Source of the DNA: Lumnitzera littorea
Lineage: Eukaryota > Streptophyta > Magnoliopsida > Myrtales > Combretaceae
NCBI GenBank assembly: GCA_024138015.1
Contig: JAMXBB010000001.1
Location: 129,402,855-129,466,854, forward strand
Direction: 5' to 3'
DNA: 64,000 nucleotides
The notes beneath the pieces are model-generated. The model was not told the DNA's origin and did not search any database. It saw nothing but the letters and a program-made list of their open reading frames with translations. Of this stretch, positions 37,737 through 51,200 are shown one piece after another; the first letter of the stretch is position 1; the number at the start of each line of letters is the position of its first letter. The position numbers and the translations under genes are program-made.

Positions 37737-39640
37737 CATGCTAGTGATGTAAGAATTTTAAGAAATTAATTAATAAGCCCTTAGTTTTTTTTATTGTATA
37801 TATTTGTACTAATTGGGTTTTATTAATGCAAGCCTATTAAAAAGAAGCTAACATAACATTTAGGGACCTAGGGAAGCTTGATTTTTTAAATATATCATAT
37901 GTATATTTAGATGTGGTCAAACTTGGGTCACCTTAAGAATCTAAGATGGACTACCATTGTGTAATCCTTAAGTGATTAGAGTTTTTACCCACGCCTGATA
38001 ATGATAGAAGAGCCCATTCATACTTTGATGTAGCCCACTAGGTGTTTCTTTGAAAATGCTTGAGTTTACATAGCTTAAGATCCGTAGCCCCACCCTCCTG
38101 CATCATTTTAAAATAAAAAAAAAAGAGGTTAGTAATTTTTAAATTATAGAAGCTTGAAAAGAATTATAATCTATGGCCAATTGGACTTCTATTTTCAAAA
38201 ATTAATTAAATCAACAAACTTATATATGTAAGTGTACATAAATATTGACCGTGAGTTCATAATAATCCTACTACTGTAATTTATTAATTACCAATCCTAT
38301 TGTATTGTATGTGTATGTAGTATATAGCATCAAGTTCATATTATACATTATTGTATATATATTGTTATCTCGAATATGTTTCTTTTCTTTTATATTATGT
38401 GATTACTCATATATTATCTTGTAATATAGGTATTATGTATGCTTTTCTTTTTCTATTCATTTTACATATAAAAAGTGGCACAACAAAATTTAAGATCAAA
38501 CCCATTAAATTTTCTGTAAGCAAGCAATTGAATATTAGTGCAATATTTAAAATATATTTATATATATGTATCATGAGTAAGGAGTTGCAATTTTATTATT
38601 TTTCCAAGTGAAATTGGTTGTACAAATTTTTTTTCCATGTATTTTTTTTTACGTTAAAAAAGTTTCTCCTATAATCTATTAAAATCTATACCTTTGTCTA
38701 TGTTTGTACTCATAGAAAAATTCTATACCTAATAAGGGCCTAACATGTTTGTATTCAAATTAATGTGATCATGGCATTATAATAAAGTTGCAACTAAAAA
38801 TTTTTTATGTTAATAAATTATTACACTATTATTCAATTACAAGCCTAGCATGTACGTGAGTGCCCTTTTATCATATGTTAATTTTTTGTTGCTCTATTGT
38901 TCAGTGTTACTTATTTCAATTGAAAATTTTTGTATAACAACATACTTTGGTGTAAATTAAAAAAGAATAAATGAAAAACCCTTCTAATTGTAAATGTTTT
39001 GTAATTATCATCCCTAAAGTGCCTCCTAATCATCTTTTTGTAATATTAGGTGCCCCTCCTTAAAATTACCACCTTCTAATTACTAGTTGTCCTTTTGTAG
39101 CTTTGTTATCCTCATTATGTCATTTTCTAACTAGGTTTTTCTATTTTTTATGCAATATTAGCAATCCAGTTACCTATAGCATAGGTTTTCTTTAGCATCA
39201 TTTAGAGTTTTCAAGAGTTTTTGCTTGTAAATGAGTTATTACCCTTGGTTGTCAACTTTGTAAAGTAGTCACTCCTTCTCATTAACTCTATAACTTTTTC
39301 AGTCATTCCACTAAGTTTGGAGATGTCGATAATCTATTTGTAACATAAGTTTTTGTAATATAAGTGTTTTCAAATGCCTTTTGAATAAAGTTTTGCCAAA
39401 AAAGTCATCAACTTTTTCAAAAGAAAAGAATTTGGTAATGAGCACGAGTTTTATGGACTTTGAGTTGTTATTTTTGAGCGGTTAAGCCTATTGTTAAAGC
39501 CTATAACCATTTATTTTTTAAGCTAAGACAACTGACAACAACAATCTAGCCTAAACTTAATCCTGGTAAACACTCATTTTGGGCCTAAAGCACTATGTAG
39601 CCTATAAGTCAAACCTGATACTAAGGGCTAAAAGGGGAAA
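37737..39640 (+). other. AT-rich internal leader of the Ogre-like element
   Basis: AT-rich sequence with no recognisable coding motif, lying between the primer site and the 3' UTR where gag-pol would be expected. The open frame 38351-38611 is hydrophobic and AT-rich, with no family resemblance. Confidence 0.5.
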
Positions 39641-40687
39641 GCACATTGGAAATTGATAATTGAAAATGGTAGAGACATAGCTACCCCTAAGAAAATCTTA
39701 AGCCAAACACAATCCTTGAAGAGAAGTCCATTATCAGACATTTTCAAAAACCTTGGACATAAAAGCCTAAACACGAACAATAGACCTCCTTACCTGTTTC
39801 AACTCACTCCAAGCCAGAAAAGACCTAAACATGTGGCTTACTCATCTACACCGATCATCTCCAAGCCTAGAAGGTCTTAAACACTTACTCCACAAAAACT
39901 AGTCCACTCGCCATAACCCTAAAACCGAATACAAAGTTTGTCTCCACTATAAATGAGCTTGGGCTAAGGGGCCAATAAAAGGACCAATTTAATTGAGTCT
40001 AAGGGGCATGTGACCTAATGGGGTATCACAAAATATCCAATCTTATCAAATGAGACTGGGGCAAATAGGGTCAAACAAATAAAATGCTTCAAGTCTTTTT
40101 AACAGGAAATATCTCATTATCCAAAGCGTTTAGATTGATAAGAGATGGCCTTAATCCCAAACACTAATCCTAAAACACTTACGAGAGTTGAGAGACATGA
40201 AAGTGAGGATGTAACTCATTCTTCAAAAGAGATCTATCTTGCATGTGATACGCGAATTAAAAGGACGATAAGCATTCATTCCGTTACCTTAAACACTACC
40301 ATCCCTTGTGAGCCCATTTAAGCTTTTTGGGGATTTTCTAAAAATTAACCCTGTCAAGAACTACCCCTACACTAAGGGTAATTGAGAGGTTAAGGGCATT
40401 GATTTTAGAGAAAAGCGATAGAGTAACTTGTGCTTTCTTCAGTTGTATCAATTCACGAGCAATAGTTGTTATAAATAACTCGATTTCTTTAAAATGAAGA
40501 AGAGCTTCAAATCGTATGCACTTCATTGAGGTTCGTATGCTTTTGTTCAAACACTTAAGCTTATATATTTTTCCTAAACACTTCAATGCTATATACGCTT
40601 CACCAAGCTTATGCACTTTGAACTCGTGGTTTTAGGGCCTTGAATATTCTCGAATGGAAACTTAGACATATGGAGAGTGATCACCTT

Positions 40688-40795
40688 AACAAAGAGAAAA
40701 AAATAGGAAAAATAAGAAAAAAAGAAGAAAGAAAAGAAAAAAGAGGAAGACAAGAAAAAGAAAGAAAAAAAGAAGAAGAAGAAAACAAAAACAAG
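40688..40795 (+). repeat. Purine-only tract of ~100 bases
   Basis: Almost entirely A and G. The antisense open frames at 40589-40904 (Phe/Leu/Ser-rich) and the Lys/Glu frame at 40640-40822 are its translation artefacts. Confidence 0.85.
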
Positions 40796-41689
40796 GTGAT
40801 TGCATCCCAAATGGTAGTTTAAAGCTCCTAAAAGGCCCATAACCCGAATATCTTAAGAAAGCTGTGTTCATGAATTCTAAGATAAAAGACTTGAGCTCTT
40901 CCAATATCCTTCAAAGTACAAACCTAAGCAAAAGATTCCAAGCCCAAATAAATGAAACTCTAATTCAATGGTCTCACCCACTATACCACCTTTAACAAAG
41001 CTCTTTTGATTGAAGAAATTAACTTATCTTAACCAATCATTGCTCGTGAAACTGGGGCAAGCTCATCTTAGCATTTCCTGTTAAAGTTTTTTACTTGTAA
41101 ACCTAGGTTAAGATGTTAATTTTTCAAAGTTGGCTAACACGTTAATATCCCATTTTGCTTAAACCATTGACTAAAAGCCTACATTACAACCTTAACGAAA
41201 ATACCTATCAAATCAATCAAAGTGTATCACTTACAAAACTGACCATAATTTTTAGAACCGTAGTCAAGAGTGAAAACAAGCCATTTGAGAGTGTAAGGAA
41301 GTCCTCTTAGACTAAACAATTCAGATAATTGGGATACTTTTCATGATGTGAAACTTATGAATGCAAAAGTCAAGCATGTCTTAGGGTACACGAAGCATTT
41401 CGCTCTAGAATTAAATGGGAATTCCTTACAGCAAGAAGAATAAGGTCTTCAATTGAGTTTTTCTTTTTTCTATTCCCTCAACATAATAGACGAGTAATCA
41501 AAGATGAAAAATCAATAACTAATAGGCTAAAAGAATTAGCATACCGCTTATCGGTAATATTTAGAGTCAGTATAAATTCGCTTACTTGTTAGCAAGAAAA
41601 ACATGAACTGTTTTTCAATACAAGCATAATTTTTCTCTTTGAGTTTCAAAAAAGTGAAAAATTTGAGAATTTGCAGTGAGCACTTTAGT

Positions 41690-42175
41690 CATTCTCAAGA
41701 TAGGAACTTCAGTAATCTCTTATAACTCAGAAGCCTTAGTTGTCTTTTTGGAACTTTGGTCATTTTAATAAAAACCTTAGTTATCCTTTGGAACTTTGGT
41801 CATTTTAATGGAAACCTTAGTTATTTTTTCTTAGGAACTTTGGTTATCTAATAATTCAAGAGCCTTAGTTATCCTTTTGGAACTTCGGTCATCTTATCTC
41901 CATGAATCTTAGCCATCCTTAAGGAGCTTTGATCATCTTATCGTTTAGGAACTTTAGTTATCCTTGAATTTAAGAACTTAGATTATCCTATAGTGTGAGA
42001 ATGTTTAGGAGCTTCGGCCATTCTATGAAAATATTATTCAACAACCTTTGTCATTGTACCAAGAACTTAAGCAATCCTAGGAATTTTGGGAACTTTAGTT
42101 ATCCCATGTTCAAAGTTCAAAAAGTTTCACTATGGGAACTTTTGTTATCTTACATTAAGGAACATTAGTTATCCT
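41690..42175 (+). repeat. Minisatellite array 1 in the Ogre-like 3' UTR
   Basis: Repeated variants of GGAACTTTGGTCATTTTA and ACCTTAGTTATCCTTTT in irregular units of about 30-45 bp. This motif is absent from the first Ogre-like copy. Confidence 0.75.
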
Positions 42176-42289
42176 AAGTATAAAAAACAATTAGCAATGC
42201 CTTTAAACCCTTTTGTTAAGGTGTTTTCTTTGAAAGATTTATCCTTTCAAGAAGCCAATTTTCTTTTAAGAACATCAATTTTTCGACTT

Positions 42290-42830
42290 AGTGCTTATTT
42301 TTTTTACCCTGACCTTTCAAGTTAGACCTTTTAACCATTTTTGCCTTAATCCTTCAAGTTGGCCCCCTTAACCTTTTACCCTATCATTTTAAGACGGACC
42401 CCTTAACTTTTTACTTTGTCATTTCAAGATAAGCCCCCAATCCTTTTGCCTTGTTTTTTTAAGATAGTCTCCTTATTTTTTTTGCTCTATCTTTCTAAGA
42501 TAGGCCCTTAATTCTTTTGCCTTGTCCTTTTAAGATAAACCCTCTATTCCTTTTCCTTATCCTTTCAAGATAAGCTTCTTTATCTTTTTGCCCTATCCTT
42601 TTAAGACGGGCTTTTTTTGTCCCTTTTGCCTTGTCCTTTCAAGACTAGCCCCTTGTTCATTTGTCCTGTCTTTTCAATATAAGCCTCTTTTGTCCTGTCA
42701 TTTCAAGATGGGTCCCCTAATTTTTGGCTCGTCCTTTCAAGATTAGCGCTTCTATCCTTTGCATCAACCTTTCAAGTTGGTATCCTTTCGCCTCCTCTAT
42801 TCAAGATGAGACACTGATCAATTGACTATT
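42290..42830 (+). repeat. Minisatellite array 2 in the Ogre-like 3' UTR
   Basis: About fourteen variants of a ~38-bp unit containing CCTTTTGCCTTGTCCTTTC and AAGATAAGCCCCTTA. It abuts the sequence just upstream of the 3' LTR. Confidence 0.85.
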
Positions 42831-42938
42831 TAAGTTAGTAATCATTATCCTATCAATTCAAGCCAAGATTTAGCAAAAATTAGCCTCTTTTATTTTTATA
42901 ACAAAGTTTTATTTAAACTTCCTTACAAATAAGGGTAG

Positions 42939-45900
42939 TTATAAACACTCCATTTTTGCCACCATTTTATTTTAGGATTCTTTTCTTTTTTATTTTTTTG
43001 CATTGGGTTAAAAAAATAAAAAAATTGAAAAAATAGAAAAAAAAACCCCAAAAAATATAACAACAAAAATATATATTAATTAAAAATTAAAATAATAAAA
43101 AAAATAAAGCGTCTAAGTTGAGTTAATCAACTAATTGAGGGTTAGATCAAACAATAGTTGAATATGTATGTACGATTTAATAAATTTCGAGTCTTTAAAT
43201 AGTTGAGCTTCATTAGAAAAAAAAAAATATTTTTAAAATAGTTGAATAAAATATAAAGTAGATTTTTATCCAATTTATATTGGATTAATTATAATAGACT
43301 CAGGATTTATTAAGTGGGTTGATGTATGTATTTTGGGCCATATTAAAAGGCCGTAGCCATCTTAAAATGAGTTGGACTAAGTTGTGGCTAAGGTGAAAAG
43401 CCTAAATAGAATATGGGATTTTTAGAATTTAAGAATGGATTATGTTGAATCGTGATTAGATAATCCGAGAAATTAACATATCTGAAGAGAATATTATCGT
43501 ATCTCATGAAGAATATATTTTTTAAGTCTTAATCTTCACAACAAAAGATTAGAAAGATTCAAATCCATGGTTTATAAATAGTAGATTACAACTGTAAAAA
43601 TATTACATACGACATGCACCATCTTCATCACTTTCATCCCTACCTTCCTTCAACTAATCACTCACTATTAGCTGTAACAATCCCCAATCTAGTCAACACC
43701 CATACAGTAGCTTTATACTGACTCCACTTACACCACTGTCCCCCACACTTCGCATAGATTTAGAACGTACTGTACATGCCAATCCACTTATACGATTCCC
43801 AGCTATACATAATAATTCAGTTCCATACTCTTTAGCTTACATACACTGCATTGTCACCCATGCCCCACAATTCCACATACGACATATACTCATATCCTAT
43901 CCAATAACAGCACACAAACACACATTTAGCAACAGTTTACACACATACACGTTCGATTAGATCTAAAGCACACTTTAATAGCCATAGACTCCCATACAGA
44001 TTCAAAACACACATAGTAGTCCATAACATATCTAGTAGCAATACGCATTCTTTATACTTGTGTACAGTATACTGTAACAGCTAGCACTTACGCACATGAT
44101 TCCACTTGCAATTCCACACTTGCGTACAGTCTAAATAGCAAACTCAATTTCACTCTACTGCACACTAACTATTGTAATTTGTGCACAATGTGCTACTATA
44201 TTTTTTATGTATTTATGAATATTGTTTACAAAAGGCAAGTATTTATTATATTTATATACTTTTTTGCTAATATATATTTTACAATAAAGTCTCATAGATA
44301 ATCAGAGTATGTATGAAATTATAATAAATATGTATTATCAATGAGATTCAATTTCATTGTATTATCTAAAAGTTGTCCTTAGTCGAATAAATATCTAGAT
44401 GAGACATAGATATTTAGACTAATACGTTATATAACTAAAGTCATTCTCACTTGACCGAGGGAAAGATATTCAAGTTATACAAGTGAGTGCCTAAAGTTAA
44501 GTGGGCGCATTGGATATAACCCATTAATAGAGGATACTACGTGTTTAAATTCATTGTTCCCTCCTCTAAATGAATGAGCGTAAATAATCTTTGAACTTGA
44601 TACTTTCATATATTCTATATATGGAATGTTGTGCTTTAATGCCATTAAACGTAGTTTTTATTTGGATTTTAAATAATATAGTTATTTGGTATGATATGAA
44701 ATATAGAGAGAATAGTGATGAGTTAAGATAGAATTTATTGCTTTCTTAGATTAAGGAGTTAATATCTAGGGCCACTTGGTCAAGATAATAGTGACTTGTA
44801 AGCTCGTGGCCACGATAAGTATTATTAAGTCTATTTTATCTTAGAAACCAATTAAAATGATTAAACGTTGATGACATGACATATGATGGTTTGATCAGGA
44901 TATCATTTGATAAAGAGATTTAATTACGTAGTAATTGGTTCATAGTAGGTTCTCGATCATAATTTTTCTATTACACTGGATGACCAATAACTATTACTAG
45001 ACATTATCTCCGTATATAGAAACTTAGAGGGTTGCACACTATAACACTATTATTGGGAACAAAGTTTTGACAAGAAATTTTAGTTTCAGAGTCAAAATAA
45101 ATTGATCCGAAATAATAAATTGCTAAATTGAAAGCAATTTATTTTATCACATTGTATATATTTGCAGTTAAGTACCTTTTAAAGGTTATGTATTTTATTA
45201 TTGCTTTTTCGTGTAAAATAGATAGAATTTATTAATTCGATCTGTAATTGCTATTGAAAAGATCATGTCAATTGAAAGGAAATGGAATTTATTAATTCCA
45301 TATTTAATTGCAATTGAAAAGGTCATGGCAATTAAAAGATTGTCTACCATTAATTCTATGTTTAATTATTATACAATCGAAAGGTTGTGGTAATTGATAA
45401 GTTCATAGAAAAAAAAGTCTCTTTCATTAATTTTAGTTAATGTTTAAAAGAGATAAGAGCAAGAGCAAGAGAAAGAGTTTGATAATGATTTTCTATTTAG
45501 AAAAACACCTAAATAAAAGGTAAGAGAGAGAGATGTAACATTTTGCTTTCTAGTTTTTTCTAATTTTAATCTTAGTTATCTAGTAATATAAAGGATTATA
45601 ATTTGTTTTTATTAACGTATACGTAGATACTATTAGAGGCATTACATTTGGAGTCCTTATGGTGAACACATTTTGAAACAACAAATCGGATTTAGATTTC
45701 AATTGAACTCCATCCCTAAGAGAAGACTGTATTTCTTATTGGGGAAAATGTAATTTTATAATCATTTATTAACATATATTTTTTATTGCATGTCACACAT
45801 AGATTATATGAAAAGGTTTTATAGTTTTTTTTTTTAATTTCCATTGCGTTTTTTTTTTATCTATAAAACCTAACACCAACATCAAATTATATGCCATGTG

Positions 45901-47404
45901 CAAGCTAATCTAACCTGTATCCCTTAATCTAGCAGATGGGTTTTGTTTTTTTTTTTGTTTATTTTATTTTCTTTTGGTTTAGTTTTTCTTAGTTATTTTA
46001 TTAAACTGTTAACGGTCCATATATATATATATTTGCTTTTTCTTGCATGCCCCTATATTAATTATCATAGAATAATATTTCATACATAATTTGCATATTC
46101 TTTAAGAATTACTTTTTTAGCATATTGCATTTTTTACAAAAGTTACATTTTTAGAAAATTGCATCTTTAGAGTTATCGTATTTTTAGAAAAATCACATAT
46201 TTTAGAGAAATTGCATTTTTTAGAATGTTTATATTTTTTTAGAAAAATTGCATCTTTAGGGTATAATAGCATATTTTTTCTAAAGATTCATACTTAGATT
46301 GCATGTCTTAGAATATTTAGATAGGATTGCATATTTTAGTTAGATTTGTGATTTTTTTTTTTTTTTACAAATTATCCATTTAGAGATTTTTCTAGAAAAA
46401 AAAATCATTTTATCACTTAGTTAGTTATTCATAAAATAAAAAAAATTTAATTGGTATCTTTTTCATAGTTATACATTTTTTTCTATAAGTATCTTTTCCA
46501 TAGTTAGGCTCTTTTTTTTTATGGTTAATCATGTTATCAATAGTAATCATATTTTTTTCATAAAACGACATGTTTTTCATGATAATTGCATATTAGCATA
46601 TTTTCATGAAACTTACATCTTTTATTTTCTCTCATTTAGATGCTTTGGGATGTTTTTTTTTTTTTTTTAAGTTTTGTCATGTAGTCAGTTGTTCCTAAGA
46701 TAAAAAGTACTAACTTGAAGTTTTTTTAAAAATTAAGTCTTTAGGTTTTTTTTTTTTAATTGGGAATAAAAATTAGATTTCTTTTTAGGATTTTTTTTAA
46801 TAAAAATAAATTGGTTAAAAAATGTAAACCAAGCCTATTTTCAAAAATAAAATTTGTTAATCCACTAAAGTTTTTCTAAAAATAAGAACTATGGTCGGTT
46901 TGATCCTGATTAGCTGGTATATATGTATTTTTGAGGTAACCGTAAAATTTGTAAGATATTTTATTTTATTTTCATGTTTTATGGAAAATTCATAAACAAA
47001 ATAATTAAAAAATTCATTCTTATGCATTTTTACATTTTTTTTATTTTCATATTTGTAGAAAATTTCCAAAAATAAAGGTCCATTAGTTAGTTTCTTAAAT
47101 TTTTACATGATGACTTTTCTCTTAATAAGTTAGCCCTTGAATTCAAATTTTTTTATTAAATTTTCTAAAAAATTAATTTTTTTAGAAAATCTATAAACTA
47201 GTGGTTAAATTAGGGTTTTTTCACCTAAAAACCCTAATTTGATTTATTACTAATCTAACTCGTTGGTGACTCAAAAACAAAATATATTTTAAAACATTTT
47301 TTTCAAAGAAAAATGTTTTTCCTTAATTTTATGTCAAGTAACTTATATTAAACATATTAAGCTTAATATAAGTTAAATTAAAAAAACCAAAATAGGGCTT
47401 GACA
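42939..47404 (+). repeat. 3' LTR of the second Ogre-like element, interrupted
   Basis: Starts as a decayed TTATAAACACTCCATTTTTGCC and ends GGGCTTGACA. Subtracting the 1.7-kb insertion leaves ~2.76 kb, close to its 5' partner (2.72 kb). Small open frames inside are chance. Confidence 0.8.
44170..45869. mobile_element. Unclassified 1.7-kb insertion in the Ogre-like 3' LTR
   Basis: Alignment of the two Ogre-like LTRs breaks exactly here. The extra 1700 bp is flanked by CTAAC on both sides (44165-44169 and 45870-45874). It has no ORF of note and is AT-rich with moderately complex central sequence. Its ends (TATTGTAATTTG and TATAAAAC) are not canonical TG-CA, so it may be a solo LTR with decayed ends or another non-autonomous element. 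Confidence 0.65.
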
Positions 47405-47930
47405 ATCTCAATAAAGGGAAACATCCTTTATAAAACTAAGGAACTCCTACTATTTAGACAGGTTTGAACGCCATCGATGTGACCTACCCTCAAGTAACCT
47501 CGTAAGGAGAAATACCCTTACATAACTGAAGAACTCTCACTAATTGGGTAGATTGAAGTACCACCGACCCAACCCCCATCAGGTAATCTCAGCAAAGGGA
47601 AACACCCCTTACACAACTGAGGAACTCCCACTATTTGGACCGGTCCAAATGCCATTGATGTGACCCCCCCTCAGGTAACCTTAGTAAGGAGAAAAACCCT
47701 TACATAACTAAAGAACTCCCATTAATTAGGTAGACCAAAGCACCACCGACCTAACCTCCATCGAGTAATCTCAGCAAAGGGAAACACTTCTAGCCTAATT
47801 GAGGAACTCCCTCTATCAAAGCAAGTCAGAAAACTATTGACTTAACCCTCCTTAAGTAATCTCGATAAGGGGAAACACCCCTCGTATAACGGAGGAACTC
47901 CCTTATAGATGCACGTCTGACTTTACCCCA
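47405..47930 (+). repeat. ~91-bp tandem array in the Tat 3' region
   Basis: Five to six degenerate units of about 91 bp, each with variants of CTCAGTAAGGGAAACACCCC, TTACATAACTGAGGAACTCC and a GCCACCGACNTGACCCCC part. Neighbouring units alternate in similarity, hinting at a ~182-bp higher order. The 48 bp before the Ogre-like insertion (31985-32032) match the second half of a unit, so the insertion split this array. Confidence 0.85.
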
Positions 47931-48249
47931 AACATGCAAATGACTAAAGTGTCAGGCTATGCTACTGAACAAAAAAGCAAAAAGTATTAATAAGAGTTGA
48001 AGTATGGAAAGAAAAGTACCGAATGAAGAAATTCAAATTTCATTAATAAAATGGGGATTTACAAAATTAAGGTTGGCATGCTAATTTGCTATATAAAAAG
48101 AAGGGAAGAGGGATAACTGTTTATTATCTTAAATTAGCAAACTCCAGAAGCATTGAAAAATCTAATGCTTCACTCCGTTCGGAAGGTTAATCCATTGATA
48201 GTCCCTACTCTTGAGGTAATTGGCCTATGGCTACAGAGGGAGGGGCTCA
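47931..48249. other. Tat 3' region without recognised feature
   Basis: Links the 91-bp array to the end of the antisense ORF. An ATTAATAAAATGG stretch is the only motif, and I assign it no role. Confidence 0.4.
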
Positions 48250-51200
48250 GATCTATTAGCTTGGGTCAATAGGAGGATTAGCCTGACCCTAATCATCCTG
48301 AGAAGCACTCTTAGGAGTGACCTCCTACTGAGCTATTGACGCATAAGTGGATGGAGCCATGTCTTGACCATCCCCAATAGTAGAAGAAGGGGGGCTTGAT
48401 CAACCATTAACAAGTAATCCTAATGTAGGTAGGTTAGGTTGTAAGTAATATTAAAAGAATTTCTAACTATATTTAATTTCATTTTCTTTTTATCTAACTA
48501 GATTTTGAGACTAATAAACACCTCATTCATCGAATCTACAGGATCAAAGCTATGGTACATAGATAATATGGAATATGAACTCAATTATGTATCTTCCAAA
48601 AGGCTTAAAGCTATCACGTTAGTTGCTAGAGTAGCTTCTCTTTCTCTCGTTTAGACAACCCTCTTCTCTCAATGAGTTGGAGTATCCAATTAACCCCGGA
48701 AGCTCAAGTTAAGCTTAGGATGATGGGAAAGTGCCTTGTTTTATGTGAACCAAGCGCACTTAGTTGAGAGGTCCTTTAGCTCCTCCAACCACTGGCCTGT
48801 CTTATATAAGTCTTCAATGGCCTCGCCAATAGTGGCCTTATTGAGCACTTCCCCATTCTCCAATTTGGAGATGATCTCCTTCATCTAAGTGGTCTCTTTT
48901 TGGAGCTCCCAAATTTTCTGCTCCAACCAAACCTTTTGACCTACCAACTCCACTAAAGTTGTTTTGGCACTATCACACTTAGTCGCCTTTATCATCGGTT
49001 CGGTCTTTAGCCTGGAGATCAATACCCTCAACTCAACATTTTATTTTTCAAGCTCTTCCTTGGCCTTCCTCTCCTCACTTAGCTTTTGAGAGAGTTGAGT
49101 CTTAATCCTTTGTTTGTCTTCTAGTTAAGTCTTGAGTTCGCCAGCTCGCTTAGCATTCTTGTTAACATTGGCTCAACCTTGCTCAGCCTCTTCTAGCTTT
49201 GCCTTAAGCACAATCATCTATACATAAGAGTGGCATAGGCATTGGTTAGCCTTGCTAGATTTTTCTAAATATTTACCAGAGGAGGACTCTGCCTCCCTTA
49301 AGACCTTTTGTGCGTTAAACATCGTAGCATAAAGTCCCTTTACCTCATTCAACAACTTGTTATAGTTCTCGAGTTAGAGCAATACCTACCCATGTTATTG
49401 TAAATAAAACATGAACTGTGACTAAAGCAATGTCAATTAGGAAAGATATCAATTTAAATAGATAAAGACTTATTTGTTGAATGAGTGAGCTAAAGTAACT
49501 TGCCATCTCCATGAGAGCATCCCTTCCTATCCTCGATAGCTCTTTGAGGATGGCCCAGTCGTTGAGGGTGTACGATCTCATCGAAGCTTAAAGGTCGAGA
49601 GCCCGGTGGTACAATGTAATGTTGTTGCCATGAACCTTCTACTTTAGCTTTAGGAGCTTCCCCTTGGCCTTCTAGTCTTGGATTCGACCCTCCAAAGGTG
49701 CAACTCCTCATTTTGGGACTTATATAGCACGTCTTTGAACAAATCCAATGCTATCCCTAGATACTAGAACTTATTCAAGGCTTCATAAAAGACATCCTTG
49801 AGGTCATCAATGGACTTATAAGGATGACTTGAGGGCTACTTGTACACGTTTGACCGATTGATAGGCACTTTCCTCGTCTTCTACTTCTTCACCTTAGGGG
49901 CCTTATCCTTGGTAGTTTTGAAGACTTTCCTCTTTTACCTAGTTGCTTTCACCGGGGCATCGACTTTGGCCACTCCCTCTTCATCCTTGTCAAAGGGAGT
50001 AAGCATCACTACATCCAGCTTTTCAATGCCGGTAGGTTCATACTCTACCGTTATGGGCACAAAGGTGGAGACAAAACCAATGAAGGAAGGGACTATGCTC
50101 ATAGATTTGATAGCTAGTAGCCCTATAAGGAGACTAACAAGATGAATCCCCTAGGGTAGAGTAGTCAGTTTGACCTTGTTAGTCTCTCTTACCCAATCTT
50201 AGCCTCACGACCTTTCCCTTAGGGTTACTTACTATGGTGATTGGCTTCGCCTTAGCCTAGTGCTGCCTCAATAGCTTAGATGTTGATGGATGGGGTATCT
50301 CTTTAGCCAATTTTTTGCCTACAAAGAATCAAACAAATAGTTAACACAAAGAGAAGTACAACATAATCATTTACCAACATCGCCGTGACCAGCATGGACA
50401 AGGTGGATCCCTCCCCTCTCCTTAGGAGGACGTCGGACAAAGCACAGTTTTACATACTTACACTAGCACGATGGAAGAAGTTGTTCATGAAAAACGAACA
50501 TGTACCTTCCGTCCATTTCTTTATCACAACCTTCTTCATGTTGGGGAAGAGCCTAGAGATTAGATACTTAAAGTATCTCTCCACTGCCTCCATGGCATTT
50601 ATCTCTTAGCTGTTTCTTAAGGCCATGAAGGCTTTTATCTCTCTTGCGGCCTCAGCATCATTAGGACCTAGCTCTTTCTAACCTCCAATTCGGACCAAGG
50701 TAGACCACCGTGTCCAAAAGTTTGCTTGATTTTGCAGCTCTACTATCAGGAACTCATCTTGCTAGCCTTTAACAAAGTCTGCTAAACCTCCAAATAGCTT
50801 CCTCCTTGGATGGTTTTGGAGGTATGTCCATCCATTCAAACTCTTCCACTTGTAGAAGTGGTCGAAGAGTTATGGAGTGACCCTGATTATTGGGTATTCA
50901 CATAGCCCTTGGAATGCCTTTAATACCCTCCACCCATTAGGAAGGACTTACGTCGGATTGCATAAGTGGAAATTGAATAGCTCCTTCTCGAAGTCACTGA
51001 AAGGGAGGTGTATCTTATACTCCAGGCACTTTTCAAACACTGTAAAACGCCTCCCTTGTTGCAAAGGTACCCTCTCATCTCTTGTCAGCAATTGCACTGC
51101 TTAGCCCAGAGTTAAGCTGATTGTAAAATTCTCCAAGACTTGATTAATGGCGGAGGGCTTGCTTTTGCTAACCTGACCACTCAACCCCTTATCTGTCTCA

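Larger units (their letters stand above)
39641..42938 (+). other. 3' untranslated region of the second Ogre-like element
   Basis: Aligned in patches with 2940-5449 of the first copy. It contains a purine tract and two minisatellites, listed separately, and ends in a purine-rich AAATAAGGGTAG before the LTR. The open frame 39653-39880 has no recognised domain. Confidence 0.6.
32033..47404 (+). mobile_element. Second Ogre-like element, gag-pol deleted
   Basis: A 5' LTR (32033-34750) is followed by a tRNA-Arg-type primer site. A 3' LTR (42939-47404, itself interrupted) closes the element. Flanks ACCTT (32028-32032) and ATCTC (47405-47409) each differ by one transition from ACCTC, which is present in the Tat array, so they look like a decayed 5-bp duplication. 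Between the LTRs I find a 5' leader, a 3' UTR and a nested solo LTR but no gag, protease, RT or integrase. This makes it a large non-autonomous derivative. Confidence 0.8.

Noticed and set aside
40589..40904. Phe/Leu-rich frames resembling membrane proteins
   Set aside because: They are translation of the complement of a purine-only tract.
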